A DNA stretch of 6,219 bases from an uncultured Clostridia bacterium (GCA_904502015.1 CAJGEA010000116.1:1-6219); one strand, 5' to 3'; shown: positions 1-6,202, counted from the stretch's first letter. Numbers and translations are program-made. The notes: a model not told the origin generated them from the letters alone.

Positions 1-49
1 CTTGCTTTTGCTTGTACTTTAATCTCCTGTTGTTCAATTGTCAATGATC
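1..49 (-). promoter_or_regulatory. Putative rRNA operon leader with boxA-like/antitermination box
   Basis: Read on the minus strand, bases 49 to 32 give GATCATTGACAATTGAAC, followed by AACAGG and an A-rich purine stretch that runs off the window. From memory this resembles the TTTGAAAACT-GAAC box in Firmicute rRNA leaders just before 16S. It sits downstream of two tandem consensus promoters with A/T-rich upstream sequence, the usual rrn arrangement. No ATG follows the AGGAG at about 23-27 before the edge, so a protein gene starting inside the window is not supported. A protein gene starting just outside cannot be excluded. The rRNA assignment is inference. Confidence 0.4.
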
Positions 50-80
50 CATATCTCGCCGCGTTTCGCGCGACTCGATT

Positions 81-109
81 ATTATACCACATCCTCGCAG
101 GCTTGTCAA
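81..109 (-). promoter_or_regulatory. Sigma-A promoter P1, proximal of a tandem pair reading left
   Basis: On the minus strand the -35 is TTGACA (109-104), the spacer is exactly 17 bases and the -10 is TATAAT (86-81), matching consensus at all twelve positions. TGG lies directly before the -10, which makes it also an extended -10 promoter. Transcription should start near 73-76 and run off the left edge. The upstream region 119-143 is nearly all A/T and could act as an UP element. Confidence 0.85.
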
Positions 110-119
110 GGGGTTTCGC

Positions 120-140
120 AAAACTTTTTTAAAAAGTTTT
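120..140. repeat. A/T-rich perfect inverted repeat between the tandem promoters
   Basis: AAAACTTTTT (120-129) and AAAAAGTTTT (131-140) are exact reverse complements separated by one T. The flanks also tend to pair: GGTTTCG at 112-118 against CGAACC at 144-149. On the minus strand it lies about 10 to 30 bases upstream of the P1 -35, so it may act as an UP element. It could also be a weak terminator for transcripts from P2, but the stem is almost all A-T and would be unstable. Confidence 0.5.
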
Positions 141-183
141 TTTCGAACCGCTCACCGACTTCCTTCGCGTGGACAGCTTGCAT

Positions 184-212
184 ATTATAGCACATCAGGG
201 TGGGGTTGTCAA
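184..212 (-). promoter_or_regulatory. Sigma-A promoter P2, distal of the tandem pair, with UP-like element
   Basis: The minus strand reads TTGACA (212-207), 17 bases, TATAAT (189-184), again fully consensus. TGC before the -10 gives an extended -10. Directly upstream, 216-233 holds a run of seven T and one of seven A in the layout of an UP element. The -10 is 103 bases from that of P1, and both read left. No open reading frame between P2 and the left edge looks genuine, so the pair serves something beyond base 1. Confidence 0.85.
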
Positions 213-255
213 GCGTTTTTTTACAAAAAAATACACTTTGGTTAATCGTTCAGTT

Positions 256-294
256 TGCACGATAGATATAGTCCGTTTTTGTGCATCGTGCACA
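256..294. repeat. Nested inverted repeats, candidate operator or stem-loop
   Basis: TGCACGAT (256-263) is the exact reverse complement of ATCGTGCA (285-292). The second arm is itself part of a compact dyad TGTGCATCGTGCACA at 280-294 (six-base arms, three-base centre). CAGTTT also recurs directly at 251-256 and 293-298. The block lies about 45-80 bases upstream of the P2 -35 and just after the terminator of the oxidoreductase unit. A regulator site is possible, but nothing in the sequence identifies the protein. Confidence 0.4.
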
Positions 295-310
295 GTTTCA
301 GAGCATGAAA

Positions 311-338
311 GGAAGCCGCCCCATGCGAGGCGGCTTCC
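311..338 (-). terminator. Hairpin terminator of the isomerase-oxidoreductase unit
   Basis: GGAAGCCGCC (311-320) pairs perfectly with GGCGGCTTCC (329-338) around an eight-base loop. On the minus strand the hairpin starts 17 bases after the TAA of the oxidoreductase and is followed by TTTCATG. The strong ten-pair GC-rich stem and its position fit an intrinsic terminator. The T-tract is short, so it may leak or need a factor. Confidence 0.75.
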
Positions 339-355
339 AAAAGGAGTTACTATAA

Positions 356-1525
356 TTAAACGGTGGGAATCTCCAGCTCGATCTCGCGGCCCAGCTTGGA
401 GGAGCGAGCGATACCGTCCAGGATCGCCTGGTTGTAGACGATCTGAGAGGAAGGAACGGGTGCCTTGCCGCCGGTCTTGATGGCATCCAGGAAGCTGCGG
501 ATCTTGCGATCGAACAGGCTGGGGCCGCCGTCGTTGATGATCGGCACCTCGGTCTCGTAGTTGATACCGCCGATGGTCTTGTAGATCTTCATCGCGCCGC
601 CGACAGAGCCGTTCCAGCAGTCGGTGGAGGGGATACGCAGACCGCCCTTGGTACCGAGGATAATGGTATCACCGGGGGTGTCGATATTCATGGCCCACGC
701 GATACGGAAGTCCAGAATAATACCGCCCTCCAGGCGAACGAATGCGGCGGCGAAGTCGTCCACGCCGAACAGCTCGGCGTACTCGGGGTGACCGTCATAG
801 GTGGTGGGGTTCTTACCGAAGAAATCGCTCTTGTAGCCCGTAACCGTCAGAGGCTTGGGATAGCCGATGGCGTTGAGCACCATATCCAGCGAGTAGCATC
901 CGATATCAGCCAGAGCACCCAGACCTGCGGTCTTGTCCTCGATGAAGGACGTACCGAAGGGGGTGGGAATACCGCGACGGCGGCCGCCGCCGGTCTGGAT
1001 GTAGTAGATCTGACCCAGCTCGCCAGAGTCCACGATCTTCTTGATCATCTGCATGTTGGGATCCAGTCTGGGCTGGAAGCCGATGGAGAGGATCTTGCCG
1101 CTCTCCTTCTCCGCCTTCATGACCTCGATCGCCTCGTCCAGCGTGACGGTAAAGGGCTTCTCCAGCATAACATTGATGCCCTTCTGCAGCGCGTAGATGG
1201 CGGGGCCTGCGTGCTGACGGTTGTAGGTGCAGATGGAAACGGCGTCGAGCGCGAGGCTCTCGTCGTCCAGCATCTCCTTGTGGGAAGCGTAGTCGGTCTT
1301 AATACCCTCCAGACCGAACCTCTTGAAGAACGCCTCGGCCTTGCCGGGGACGATATCCGCGCCCGCGACGATCTCTACGTCGGGCATGCGGAGGTAGGAA
1401 TCCATGTGTGCCTCTGCAATCCAGCCGCAACCGATGATACCGATGCGGAGCTTCTTTGTCGTGTCGATCACGGTTTCAACCTTCTGGTTGGCGTAATCCA
1501 GATTTGCAGCCATTTTTTCTGCCAT
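356..1525 (-). CDS. Gfo/Idh/MocA family NAD(P)-dependent oxidoreductase
   Basis: This 389-residue protein probably oxidizes or reduces a hydroxyl/keto group of a sugar, inositol or glycoside with NAD(P); the substrate cannot be read from the sequence. Residues 27-37 form the Rossmann dinucleotide site (GIIGCGWIA, Gly at 29, 32, 34). Residues 121-124 (LEKP) carry the family catalytic lysine K123. The C-terminal alpha/beta domain starts near residue 150. The motif usually written DxGxHxxD reads D207-I-G-C-Y211-S-L-D214, so tyrosine replaces histidine, as in glucose-fructose-oxidoreductase-like members. There is a roughly 25-residue extension before the first strand and no signal peptide, so it should be cytoplasmic. 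The start at 1525 is set by AAGGAG at 1540-1535, nine bases away; Met5 is a poorer alternative. It lies 79 bases downstream of the isomerase-like gene on the same strand, with no terminator between, so the two are probably cotranscribed. An AT-rich TATAAT at 1574-1569 could add weak internal initiation. Confidence 0.92.
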   Translation of the reverse strand: MAEKMAANLDYANQKVETVIDTTKKLRIGIIGCGWIAEAHMDSYLRMPDVEIVAGADIVPGKAEAFFKRFGLEGIKTDYASHKEMLDDESLALDAVSICTYNRQHAGPAIYALQKGINVMLEKPFTVTLDEAIEVMKAEKESGKILSIGFQPRLDPNMQMIKKIVDSGELGQIYYIQTGGGRRRGIPTPFGTSFIEDKTAGLGALADIGCYSLDMVLNAIGYPKPLTVTGYKSDFFGKNPTTYDGHPEYAELFGVDDFAAAFVRLEGGIILDFRIAWAMNIDTPGDTIILGTKGGLRIPSTDCWNGSVGGAMKIYKTIGGINYETEVPIINDGGPSLFDRKIRSFLDAIKTGGKAPVPSSQIVYNQAILDGIARSSKLGREIELEIPTV

Positions 1526-1604
1526 GATGGTAATCTCCTTTTTATAAAATTACAAATAACTTCCTTATATTATATACGCCCGCAAGCGATATATACACGC
1601 AAGG

Positions 1605-2417
1605 TCAAGCGAGGGAGCGCAAATATCCAAGGCTCTTCTCGGCGCACTCCAGGGGAGTCAGACCCATGGAGGGCTGATCCTGCTCGACAACCAGCCATTC
1701 AGCACCGCTCTCAGCGGCGGCGGCGATGATACCGGGTACGTCCTGCACGCCGAAGCCAACGGGACGGAACTCAAAGGGCTGCTCGTCGGCCTTCTTCTCC
1801 TCGGCCTCGATGCCGATGAGCTCGTACATGTGCTCAGACTTGCCACCCGCATAATCCTTGAGGTGTACGACAGGCGCGCGGCCTGCGAACTTGCGGACGT
1901 AGGGAGCGGGATCCTCACCGCCCACGCGCACCCAGCAGGTATCCAGCTCGGTCTGAAGCAGGTCGGCGGGAACGGTATCATAAAGAACCTCCAGCGCGTA
2001 CTTGCCGTCGATCTTCTCAAACTCAAAATCGTGGTTGTGGTAGAGCAGGGTCATGCCCAGATCACGGGCGACCTTACCCAGCATGGCGGCGTTCTCCACC
2101 ACCTTGGCAAACCCGTCGGTGCCGGGGCGGCACTCGGGTGTCAGGTAGGGGATGACCACGTAGCGGCAGCCGATCTCGGCGTAGGTGCGAAGCACACCCT
2201 CGGGATCAGCGACCATATCGTAATAAGGAACGTGAGCAGAGATGGGGGTGAGCCCCAACTCGGCGCAGGCGGCCTTGATCTCGGCCGCGGTAAGCCCGTT
2301 AAGCCCCGCGAACTCGACGCCGTCGTAGCCCATGTCCTTGACCTTCTTTAAGGTACCCTTGAAATCCGCGGCGCAATCGTCGCGCAAGGTATACAATTGA
2401 ATCGCGATCGGTAACAT
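1605..2417 (-). CDS. Sugar phosphate isomerase/epimerase family protein (xylose isomerase-like TIM barrel)
   Basis: The 270-residue product belongs to the AP-endonuclease-2/xylose-isomerase-like TIM barrels (COG1082 type), which isomerize, epimerize or dehydrate sugars and cyclitols using a divalent metal. Family marks are QLYTLRD (7-13) on the first strand, GYDGVEFAG (30-38), YHNHDFEFE (126-134), ELDTCW (157-162), HLKD (185-188) and VVEQD (243-247). By family analogy the metal ligands are probably in 127-132 plus D159, H185 and E245; this is inferred. It has no signal peptide or membrane segment and a normal family length. The reading frame is open to 2519, but that longer start overlaps the promoter. 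ATG at 2417 has AAGGAG seven bases upstream and begins exactly at the first barrel strand. It is the first gene of the unit and is followed by the Gfo/Idh/MocA oxidoreductase, a common partner. Exact reaction unknown. Confidence 0.9.
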   Translation of the reverse strand: MLPIAIQLYTLRDDCAADFKGTLKKVKDMGYDGVEFAGLNGLTAAEIKAACAELGLTPISAHVPYYDMVADPEGVLRTYAEIGCRYVVIPYLTPECRPGTDGFAKVVENAAMLGKVARDLGMTLLYHNHDFEFEKIDGKYALEVLYDTVPADLLQTELDTCWVRVGGEDPAPYVRKFAGRAPVVHLKDYAGGKSEHMYELIGIEAEEKKADEQPFEFRPVGFGVQDVPGIIAAAAESGAEWLVVEQDQPSMGLTPLECAEKSLGYLRSLA

Positions 2418-2424
2418 ACGGTTT

Positions 2425-2430
2425 CTCCTT
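2425..2430 (-). promoter_or_regulatory. Ribosome binding site that fixes the isomerase start at 2417
   Basis: The minus strand reads AAGGAG, then seven bases, then ATG. It lies about 40 bases after the -10 of the promoter at 2469-2497. This rules out the longer in-frame start at 2519, which would lie upstream of the transcription start. Confidence 0.85.
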
Positions 2431-2468
2431 GCAAATTTCAGATATGGGCAGGAAAGCCCACTGGTCGT

Positions 2469-2497
2469 ATTATACCATACCCTCTCCGCCAAGTCAA
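2469..2497 (-). promoter_or_regulatory. Sigma-A promoter of the isomerase-oxidoreductase unit
   Basis: The minus strand has TTGACT (2497-2492), a 17-base spacer and TATAAT (2474-2469), with TGG just before the -10. Eleven of twelve consensus bases match. Predicted initiation near 2462 gives a leader of about 45 bases. No operator-like dyad overlaps it, so the unit may be expressed constitutively or controlled by a protein whose site is not obvious. Confidence 0.85.
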
Positions 2498-2525
2498 GCG
2501 GTTTTGCCAATTTTAACATTGGTAT

Positions 2526-3110
2526 TTACAGTTTTCTTGTGCATACAACACGCAAACGGCGGCAAATCCGCGCAGCGATCAGGCATTTCAGCACGTCGGG
2601 CAAAAGGTAGGGCAGAACGCAGGACACAACCACCGCCGCAACACCGCTCGCCCCCGAGCCCGAGGCGTACAGAATGGCGTACCATGCCGTACCGACGGCA
2701 TAACAAACTGCCACGCCGAAAGAGAACGCGCCCACGTATTCGCCAAGCGAGGGTCTTCCATTCGCCGCGCGGCGGCCAAGCAGGGCCAGCAGCCCGCCGA
2801 TCACCGCCGCCGCAGGAAGCATACCCCAAAGGTAGCCGCCCGTCGTCCCGACAAGCACACCAATGCCGCCACCAAATCCCGCAAAGACGGGCAATCCCAA
2901 TCCACCCATCAGCAGGTAAATGGCAACCGCGACCGTCCCGCGCCTCCCGCCCAGCAGGCCCACCGTAGCACACAGCCCCAGCGTTTGCAGGGTAACGGGA
3001 ACGCCGATCGGCATGGGAATCGCCACCCACGCGCACGCCGCCATAAGGGCGGCACCGAGTCCGACATAGGCCGCGTTGCCAGAGGCGCGGCGAAGAGATA
3101 TTCGATTCAT
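2526..3110 (-). CDS. bioY: BioY, biotin-specific S component of an ECF transporter
   Basis: This 194-residue, very hydrophobic protein is the substrate-binding membrane subunit for biotin uptake. It normally works with the energizing module EcfA, EcfA' and EcfT; none is in this window. Family marks are PMPIGVPVTLQTLG (32-45), the central signature GLPVFAGFGGGIGVL (72-86) with GGYL at 91-94, and LPDVLK (170-175) in the last helix. About six membrane helices fit the hydrophobicity. In the conserved GPTGGYL segment the sequence is GTTGGYL, so proline is replaced by threonine at 89. The start at 3110 has AAAGGAG at 3123-3117, six bases away. The frame stays open upstream, but that would cross the promoter. 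It has its own promoter and ends 29 bases before the -35 of the next unit. No convincing terminator follows, so read-through into the isomerase unit is possible. Confidence 0.93.
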   Translation of the reverse strand: MNRISLRRASGNAAYVGLGAALMAACAWVAIPMPIGVPVTLQTLGLCATVGLLGGRRGTVAVAIYLLMGGLGLPVFAGFGGGIGVLVGTTGGYLWGMLPAAAVIGGLLALLGRRAANGRPSLGEYVGAFSFGVAVCYAVGTAWYAILYASGSGASGVAAVVVSCVLPYLLPDVLKCLIAARICRRLRVVCTRKL

Positions 3111-3147
3111 GGCGCGCTCCTTTCTTGCAACATGGCAGTACCTTTTC

Positions 3148-3176
3148 ATGATACCACACCCCCGCCCGATTGTCAA
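3148..3176 (-). promoter_or_regulatory. Sigma-A promoter of bioY
   Basis: TTGACA (3176-3171), 17 bases, TATCAT (3153-3148) on the minus strand, with TGG before the -10. The leader is about 30 bases to the bioY ATG. No convincing BirA/BioR-type operator overlaps it. Confidence 0.8.
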
Positions 3177-3278
3177 GATGGCCACCAATGTAACCTCCAC
3201 GGTTCGAGGCAGATCGCGGCGGTCATGATTGTCCGCCGCGTGGCATATAGTGAAGCAAAGATGCTCCATACGCAAACG

Positions 3279-3284
3279 AAAGGA
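3279..3284 (+). promoter_or_regulatory. Ribosome binding site that fixes the calcium ATPase start at 3292
   Basis: AAAGGA lies seven bases before ATG 3292. The frame is open from a TTG at 3229, but that codon has no ribosome site and would add 21 residues with no family counterpart. Confidence 0.8.
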
Positions 3285-3291
3285 ATCCGCC

Positions 3292-6057
3292 ATGCCACAA
3301 CTGACCCGCACGCCCCCTTCTTCCCCAAGTCACGCTCCCGCCTCGCCCCACCCTCTCACCCCCGTCGAAGTGGAGCGATCCCGTGCTAAACACGGGAGCA
3401 ACCATCTCTCCCGCCGTCGGCGGCGAAGCTTCGCGCGGCAGTTTCTATCCAACTTCAGCGATCCCGTCATCCGCATCCTGCTGTGCGCGCTGGGGCTCAA
3501 TCTTCTGTTCGCCTTCAAAGGAGCGGATTGGTTTGAAACGGGCGGGATCGCGCTGGCGGTCTTTCTCGCCACCCTGATCTCCACCCTGTCGGAATACGGC
3601 TCGGAGGCGGCGTTCTCCCGCTTGTCCGAGGCGTGCGCCCACACCGTTTGTCGGGTACGCCGCGCCACCCGTTCGCGCGCCAATGTCATCAATGTCAACG
3701 TGTGCGAAATCTCTATTGAGGAGATCGTGGTGGGGGACACCGTTCTCGTGGGGGCGGGGGAGATGATCCCCGCCGACGGGGTGCTGCTGTCAGGGCGGCT
3801 CACGGTGGATCAATCCGCCATGACGGGGGAGAGCCGTGAGGTGGATAAAACACCGCTCGCAGACGGCGGAATGTGGGTAGACACCCCCGGCAACGCGTCC
3901 TCCCCCCATCACCCTTCGGCGCTCTTTCGCGGTTGTACCGTACTGGGCGGCAACGGCGAGATGCTGGTCACTCGAGTGGGGGACAAGACGTTTCTCGGTG
4001 AGATCTCGGCCGAGGTGCAGGCCGACACGCGGGAAAGCCCGCTGAAAATCCGCCTTTCCAAACTCGCCTCCCAGATTAGCCGCCTCGGGTACGTGGCCGC
4101 CGTGCTGGTCGCGCTCGTTTTCCTCGCTCAGTCCTTTTTGATTGACAGCGGATTTGACCGCACCGTCATCCTCGCCAAGCTAAGCGACTGGCGGTACGTG
4201 TGGCAACAGCTCTTCGGCGCCCTGACGTTGGGGCTGACCGTGCTGGTGGTGGCTGTGCCCGAGGGGTTGCCCATGATGATCGCGGTCGTCCTGTCCTCCA
4301 ACATTCAAAAAATGGTGCGTGACGAGGTGCTGGTACGCAAGCCCGCGGGCATTGAGGCAGCGGGGAGCATGAATCTGCTCTTTACCGACAAAACGGGGAC
4401 ACTGACCGAAGGGAGGCTATCGGTCGGGCGCATCCTCACGGCGTGGACGGACTTTGACTCTCCCGCCGCACTCGCCTCGGCCTCTCCTACCCTTCTCAGC
4501 TTCTTCGCCGACGCCTGCCGCACCAACACCTCATCCACGGCAGGCACAACCGCCGACACCGCCGCCCCTTGCGCCCTTGGCGGGAATGCGACCGACCGCG
4601 CTCTGCTGGACGCTGTTCTGCCGTTCGTTACCGCCGCCGAGGGCGGGCTGGTACCCACCTCCCCCTCGCTCATTCTGGCGCAGACCCCCTTTGATAGCGA
4701 AAAAAAATGCTCCACCGCCACGGTACGGCGGGGCGGCCGCGCCGTAACCTACGTCAAGGGCGCGCCCGAGCGCATCCTTCCCCGCATATCCACCGCGTAC
4801 GCCGCCGACGGCAAGCGCGCACCGCTCGACCGCCGTGCGCTGGAGCGCCGCATTCGGGACCTGACCTCCCACGGCGGACGAGTGATCCTGCTCGCCGAGG
4901 CGGACGGCACCTCGGACGATCGCGCCCCCCTCGCGCTGGTCTGCGCCGTTCTGCTGGAGGATCGCCCGCGTGCCGAGGCCCCCGCCGCGGTCGCCGAACT
5001 GCGCGGGGCGGGCATCCATATCGTCATGATGACGGGGGACAACCGCGACACCGCCCGTGCCATCGCCGCATCCTGCGGCATCCTGGGGGACGGCGTTGAC
5101 CTCGTTTTGGACAGCGAGGAGCTCTCTCGCATGACCGACGGGCGGGTGCGGGAGCTGCTCCCCCGCATCGGGGTGATCGCCCGCGCCCTGCCCACCGACA
5201 AGAGCCGCATGGTACGCATCGCGCAGGAGGCCGACCTGGTGGTGGGCATGACGGGGGACGGCATCAACGACGCCCCCGCCCTCCGCCGCGCCGACATCGG
5301 CTTTGCCATGGGCTCGGGCACCCAGGTGGCCAAGGACGCGGGGGACATCATCATCATGGACAACAACCTCGCCTCCATCTCCCGCGCCGTGCTATATGGG
5401 CGCACCATTTTCAAGTCCATCCGCAAGTTCATCACCCTCCAGCTCACCATGAACGCCTCAGCCGTGGGGGTGACCATGCTCGCTCCCCTGCTCGGCGTGC
5501 AGTCCCCCGTGACTGTGGTGCAAATGCTGTGGATCAACCTCATCATGGACACCCTCGGCGGTCTGGCATTTGCGGGCGAAGCGCCGCTCCCTGCCTACAT
5601 GAAGGAAAAGCCCAAGCGGCGGGATGAGCCCATCTTGAACCGCTACATGGTCGGAGAGATCGCCTGGCTCTCGTTCTTTACCGTCCTGCTTTGCCTGCTC
5701 TTTCTCAAGCACCCCGCGATCACGTGGCAGTTCCGCCAAGCCCCCGACAACATCTACCTCCTCACTGCCTTCTTTGCCCTTTTCATTTTCGCCTCGGTAT
5801 TCAACTGCTTCAACGCTCGCACCGATCGCCTGCGCCCATGGGCGGGGCTTTCCCGCAACCGCGCCTTTACCCTCATCATGACCGCCGTCCTCGCCATCCA
5901 GATCGTGTTCGTCTACCTCGGCGGGGCAGTCCTCCGTACCGCCCCACTCACCCCGCGTGAGCTCGCCGTCACCTTCGCCCTCGCCCTCACCGTCTTCCCC
6001 GCCGAGTTGATCCGCAAAATCTTCCGCCGCCTCTCGGGCAAGGGGGAGGGGTATTGA
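3292..6057 (+). CDS. P-type calcium-transporting ATPase, PMCA-like (type IIB-like)
   Basis: This 921-residue membrane pump should use ATP to export Ca2+ from the cytoplasm. Motifs in order are actuator TGES (178-181), helix-4 VAVPEGLP (320-327), phosphorylation DKTGTLT with D366, nucleotide-binding KGAPE (489-493), MTGD (580-583) and hinge TGDGINDAP (654-662). Ion ligands are N721 in helix 5 (LTMNASAV), N749 and D753 in helix 6 (WINLIMDT). Helix 5 lacks the acidic residue of SERCA site I, and helix 8 has the PMCA-like FNCFNAR (837-843), so one Ca2+ per cycle is inferred. Membrane segments are about 56-75, 83-101, 266-286, 307-335, 712-760 and four more at 786-915. The N-terminus (1-24) is Pro/Ser-rich, then RRRRR at 41-45; the C-terminal tail is too short for a calmodulin domain. 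Gly and Arg codons favour GGG and CGC more than in the oxidoreductase. No clear plus-strand promoter was found. Manganese or other cations are possible alternatives. Confidence 0.93.
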   Translation: MPQLTRTPPSSPSHAPASPHPLTPVEVERSRAKHGSNHLSRRRRRSFARQFLSNFSDPVIRILLCALGLNLLFAFKGADWFETGGIALAVFLATLISTLSEYGSEAAFSRLSEACAHTVCRVRRATRSRANVINVNVCEISIEEIVVGDTVLVGAGEMIPADGVLLSGRLTVDQSAMTGESREVDKTPLADGGMWVDTPGNASSPHHPSALFRGCTVLGGNGEMLVTRVGDKTFLGEISAEVQADTRESPLKIRLSKLASQISRLGYVAAVLVALVFLAQSFLIDSGFDRTVILAKLSDWRYVWQQLFGALTLGLTVLVVAVPEGLPMMIAVVLSSNIQKMVRDEVLVRKPAGIEAAGSMNLLFTDKTGTLTEGRLSVGRILTAWTDFDSPAALASASPTLLSFFADACRTNTSSTAGTTADTAAPCALGGNATDRALLDAVLPFVTAAEGGLVPTSPSLILAQTPFDSEKKCSTATVRRGGRAVTYVKGAPERILPRISTAYAADGKRAPLDRRALERRIRDLTSHGGRVILLAEADGTSDDRAPLALVCAVLLEDRPRAEAPAAVAELRGAGIHIVMMTGDNRDTARAIAASCGILGDGVDLVLDSEELSRMTDGRVRELLPRIGVIARALPTDKSRMVRIAQEADLVVGMTGDGINDAPALRRADIGFAMGSGTQVAKDAGDIIIMDNNLASISRAVLYGRTIFKSIRKFITLQLTMNASAVGVTMLAPLLGVQSPVTVVQMLWINLIMDTLGGLAFAGEAPLPAYMKEKPKRRDEPILNRYMVGEIAWLSFFTVLLCLLFLKHPAITWQFRQAPDNIYLLTAFFALFIFASVFNCFNARTDRLRPWAGLSRNRAFTLIMTAVLAIQIVFVYLGGAVLRTAPLTPRELAVTFALALTVFPAELIRKIFRRLSGKGEGY

Positions 6058-6062
6058 AAGAG

Positions 6063-6101
6063 CGGCGTTCTTCAAATTGGGGTTTATCTGGGAGAACGCC
6101 G
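6063..6101 (+). repeat. Stem-loop just after the calcium ATPase, possible weak terminator
   Basis: CGGCGTTCT (6063-6071) pairs exactly with AGAACGCCG (6093-6101), with a 21-base loop. It begins six bases after the TGA. No T-tract follows, so it would end transcription poorly on its own. It directly abuts, and shares its last base with, the palindrome at 6101-6128. Confidence 0.5.
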
Positions 6102-6128
6102 GGGGAACTTCTTGCAAGAAGTTCCCCC
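6101..6128. repeat. Perfect 28-base palindrome
   Basis: Arms GGGGGAACTTCTTG and CAAGAAGTTCCCCC are exact reverse complements with no loop. No T-tract lies on either side. The layout, a GC-edged palindrome followed by A/T-rich pairing arms, resembles short intergenic repeat elements common in gut Clostridia. Membership of a repeat family is inferred; no second copy is in the window. Confidence 0.7.
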
Positions 6129-6132
6129 GAAC

Positions 6133-6202
6133 CCCCTCAAGAACCTTCAAAAATATATTTAAAAAAGCGTTTTGAAATAATGTTTTTTAAGGTTTTTGGG
6201 AG
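6133..6202. repeat. Imperfect A/T-rich inverted repeat, probably part of an intergenic repeat element
   Basis: CAAGAACCTTCAAAAA (6138-6153) pairs with TTTTTTAAGGTTTTTG (6183-6198) at fourteen of sixteen positions, one of the two mismatches being a G-T wobble. Pairing continues outward through CCC/GGG-type bases to about 6133 and 6202. The 29-base loop is A/T-rich. It follows the palindrome after four bases, and the sequence then runs GGGAGTCCAGAACCC to the edge, so the element may extend beyond the window. On the plus strand its T runs could end ATPase transcription. Confidence 0.55.

Noticed and set aside
1569..1574. TATAAT on the minus strand between the isomerase and oxidoreductase genes, with TTGACC at 1608-1603
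   Set aside because: The two hexamers are 28 bases apart, and the TTGACC includes the stop codon of the upstream gene. At a normal spacing the -35 matches only three of six bases. A strong internal promoter is not supported.
788..1729. Long plus-strand reading frame opposite the oxidoreductase
   Set aside because: It is the antisense shadow of a well-supported gene, has no ribosome site and shows no family motif.
2418..2519. Longer N-terminus for the isomerase-like protein, in frame from 2519
   Set aside because: It crosses the promoter at 2469-2497, lacks a ribosome site and adds residues outside the barrel. ATG 2417 with AAGGAG is far better.
2507..2522. Small hairpin CCAAT-N6-ATTGG after bioY as a terminator
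   Set aside because: The stem has only five pairs and no T-tract follows on the minus strand.
2429..3159. Plus- and minus-strand overlapping frames rich in Arg, Pro and Gly across bioY
   Set aside because: Low-complexity composition typical of GC-rich shadow frames; the BioY frame has all the family signatures.
3188..3197. AATGTAACCT near the bioY promoter as half of a biotin repressor operator
   Set aside because: No matching second half lies at the expected spacing on either side.
3125..3251. Plus-strand promoter for the calcium ATPase (TTGCAA/CATGAT at 3125-3152, or TATAGT at 3246-3251)
   Set aside because: The first pair matches only four of six bases per hexamer and overlaps the bioY -10; the second has no -35 at 15 to 19 bases. 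A promoter must exist or be weak, but none can be named.
4305..6150. Long minus-strand frames inside and after the ATPase gene
   Set aside because: They are Ser/Arg- or Gly/Glu-rich shadows of the ATPase codons, with no ribosome site or recognisable domain.
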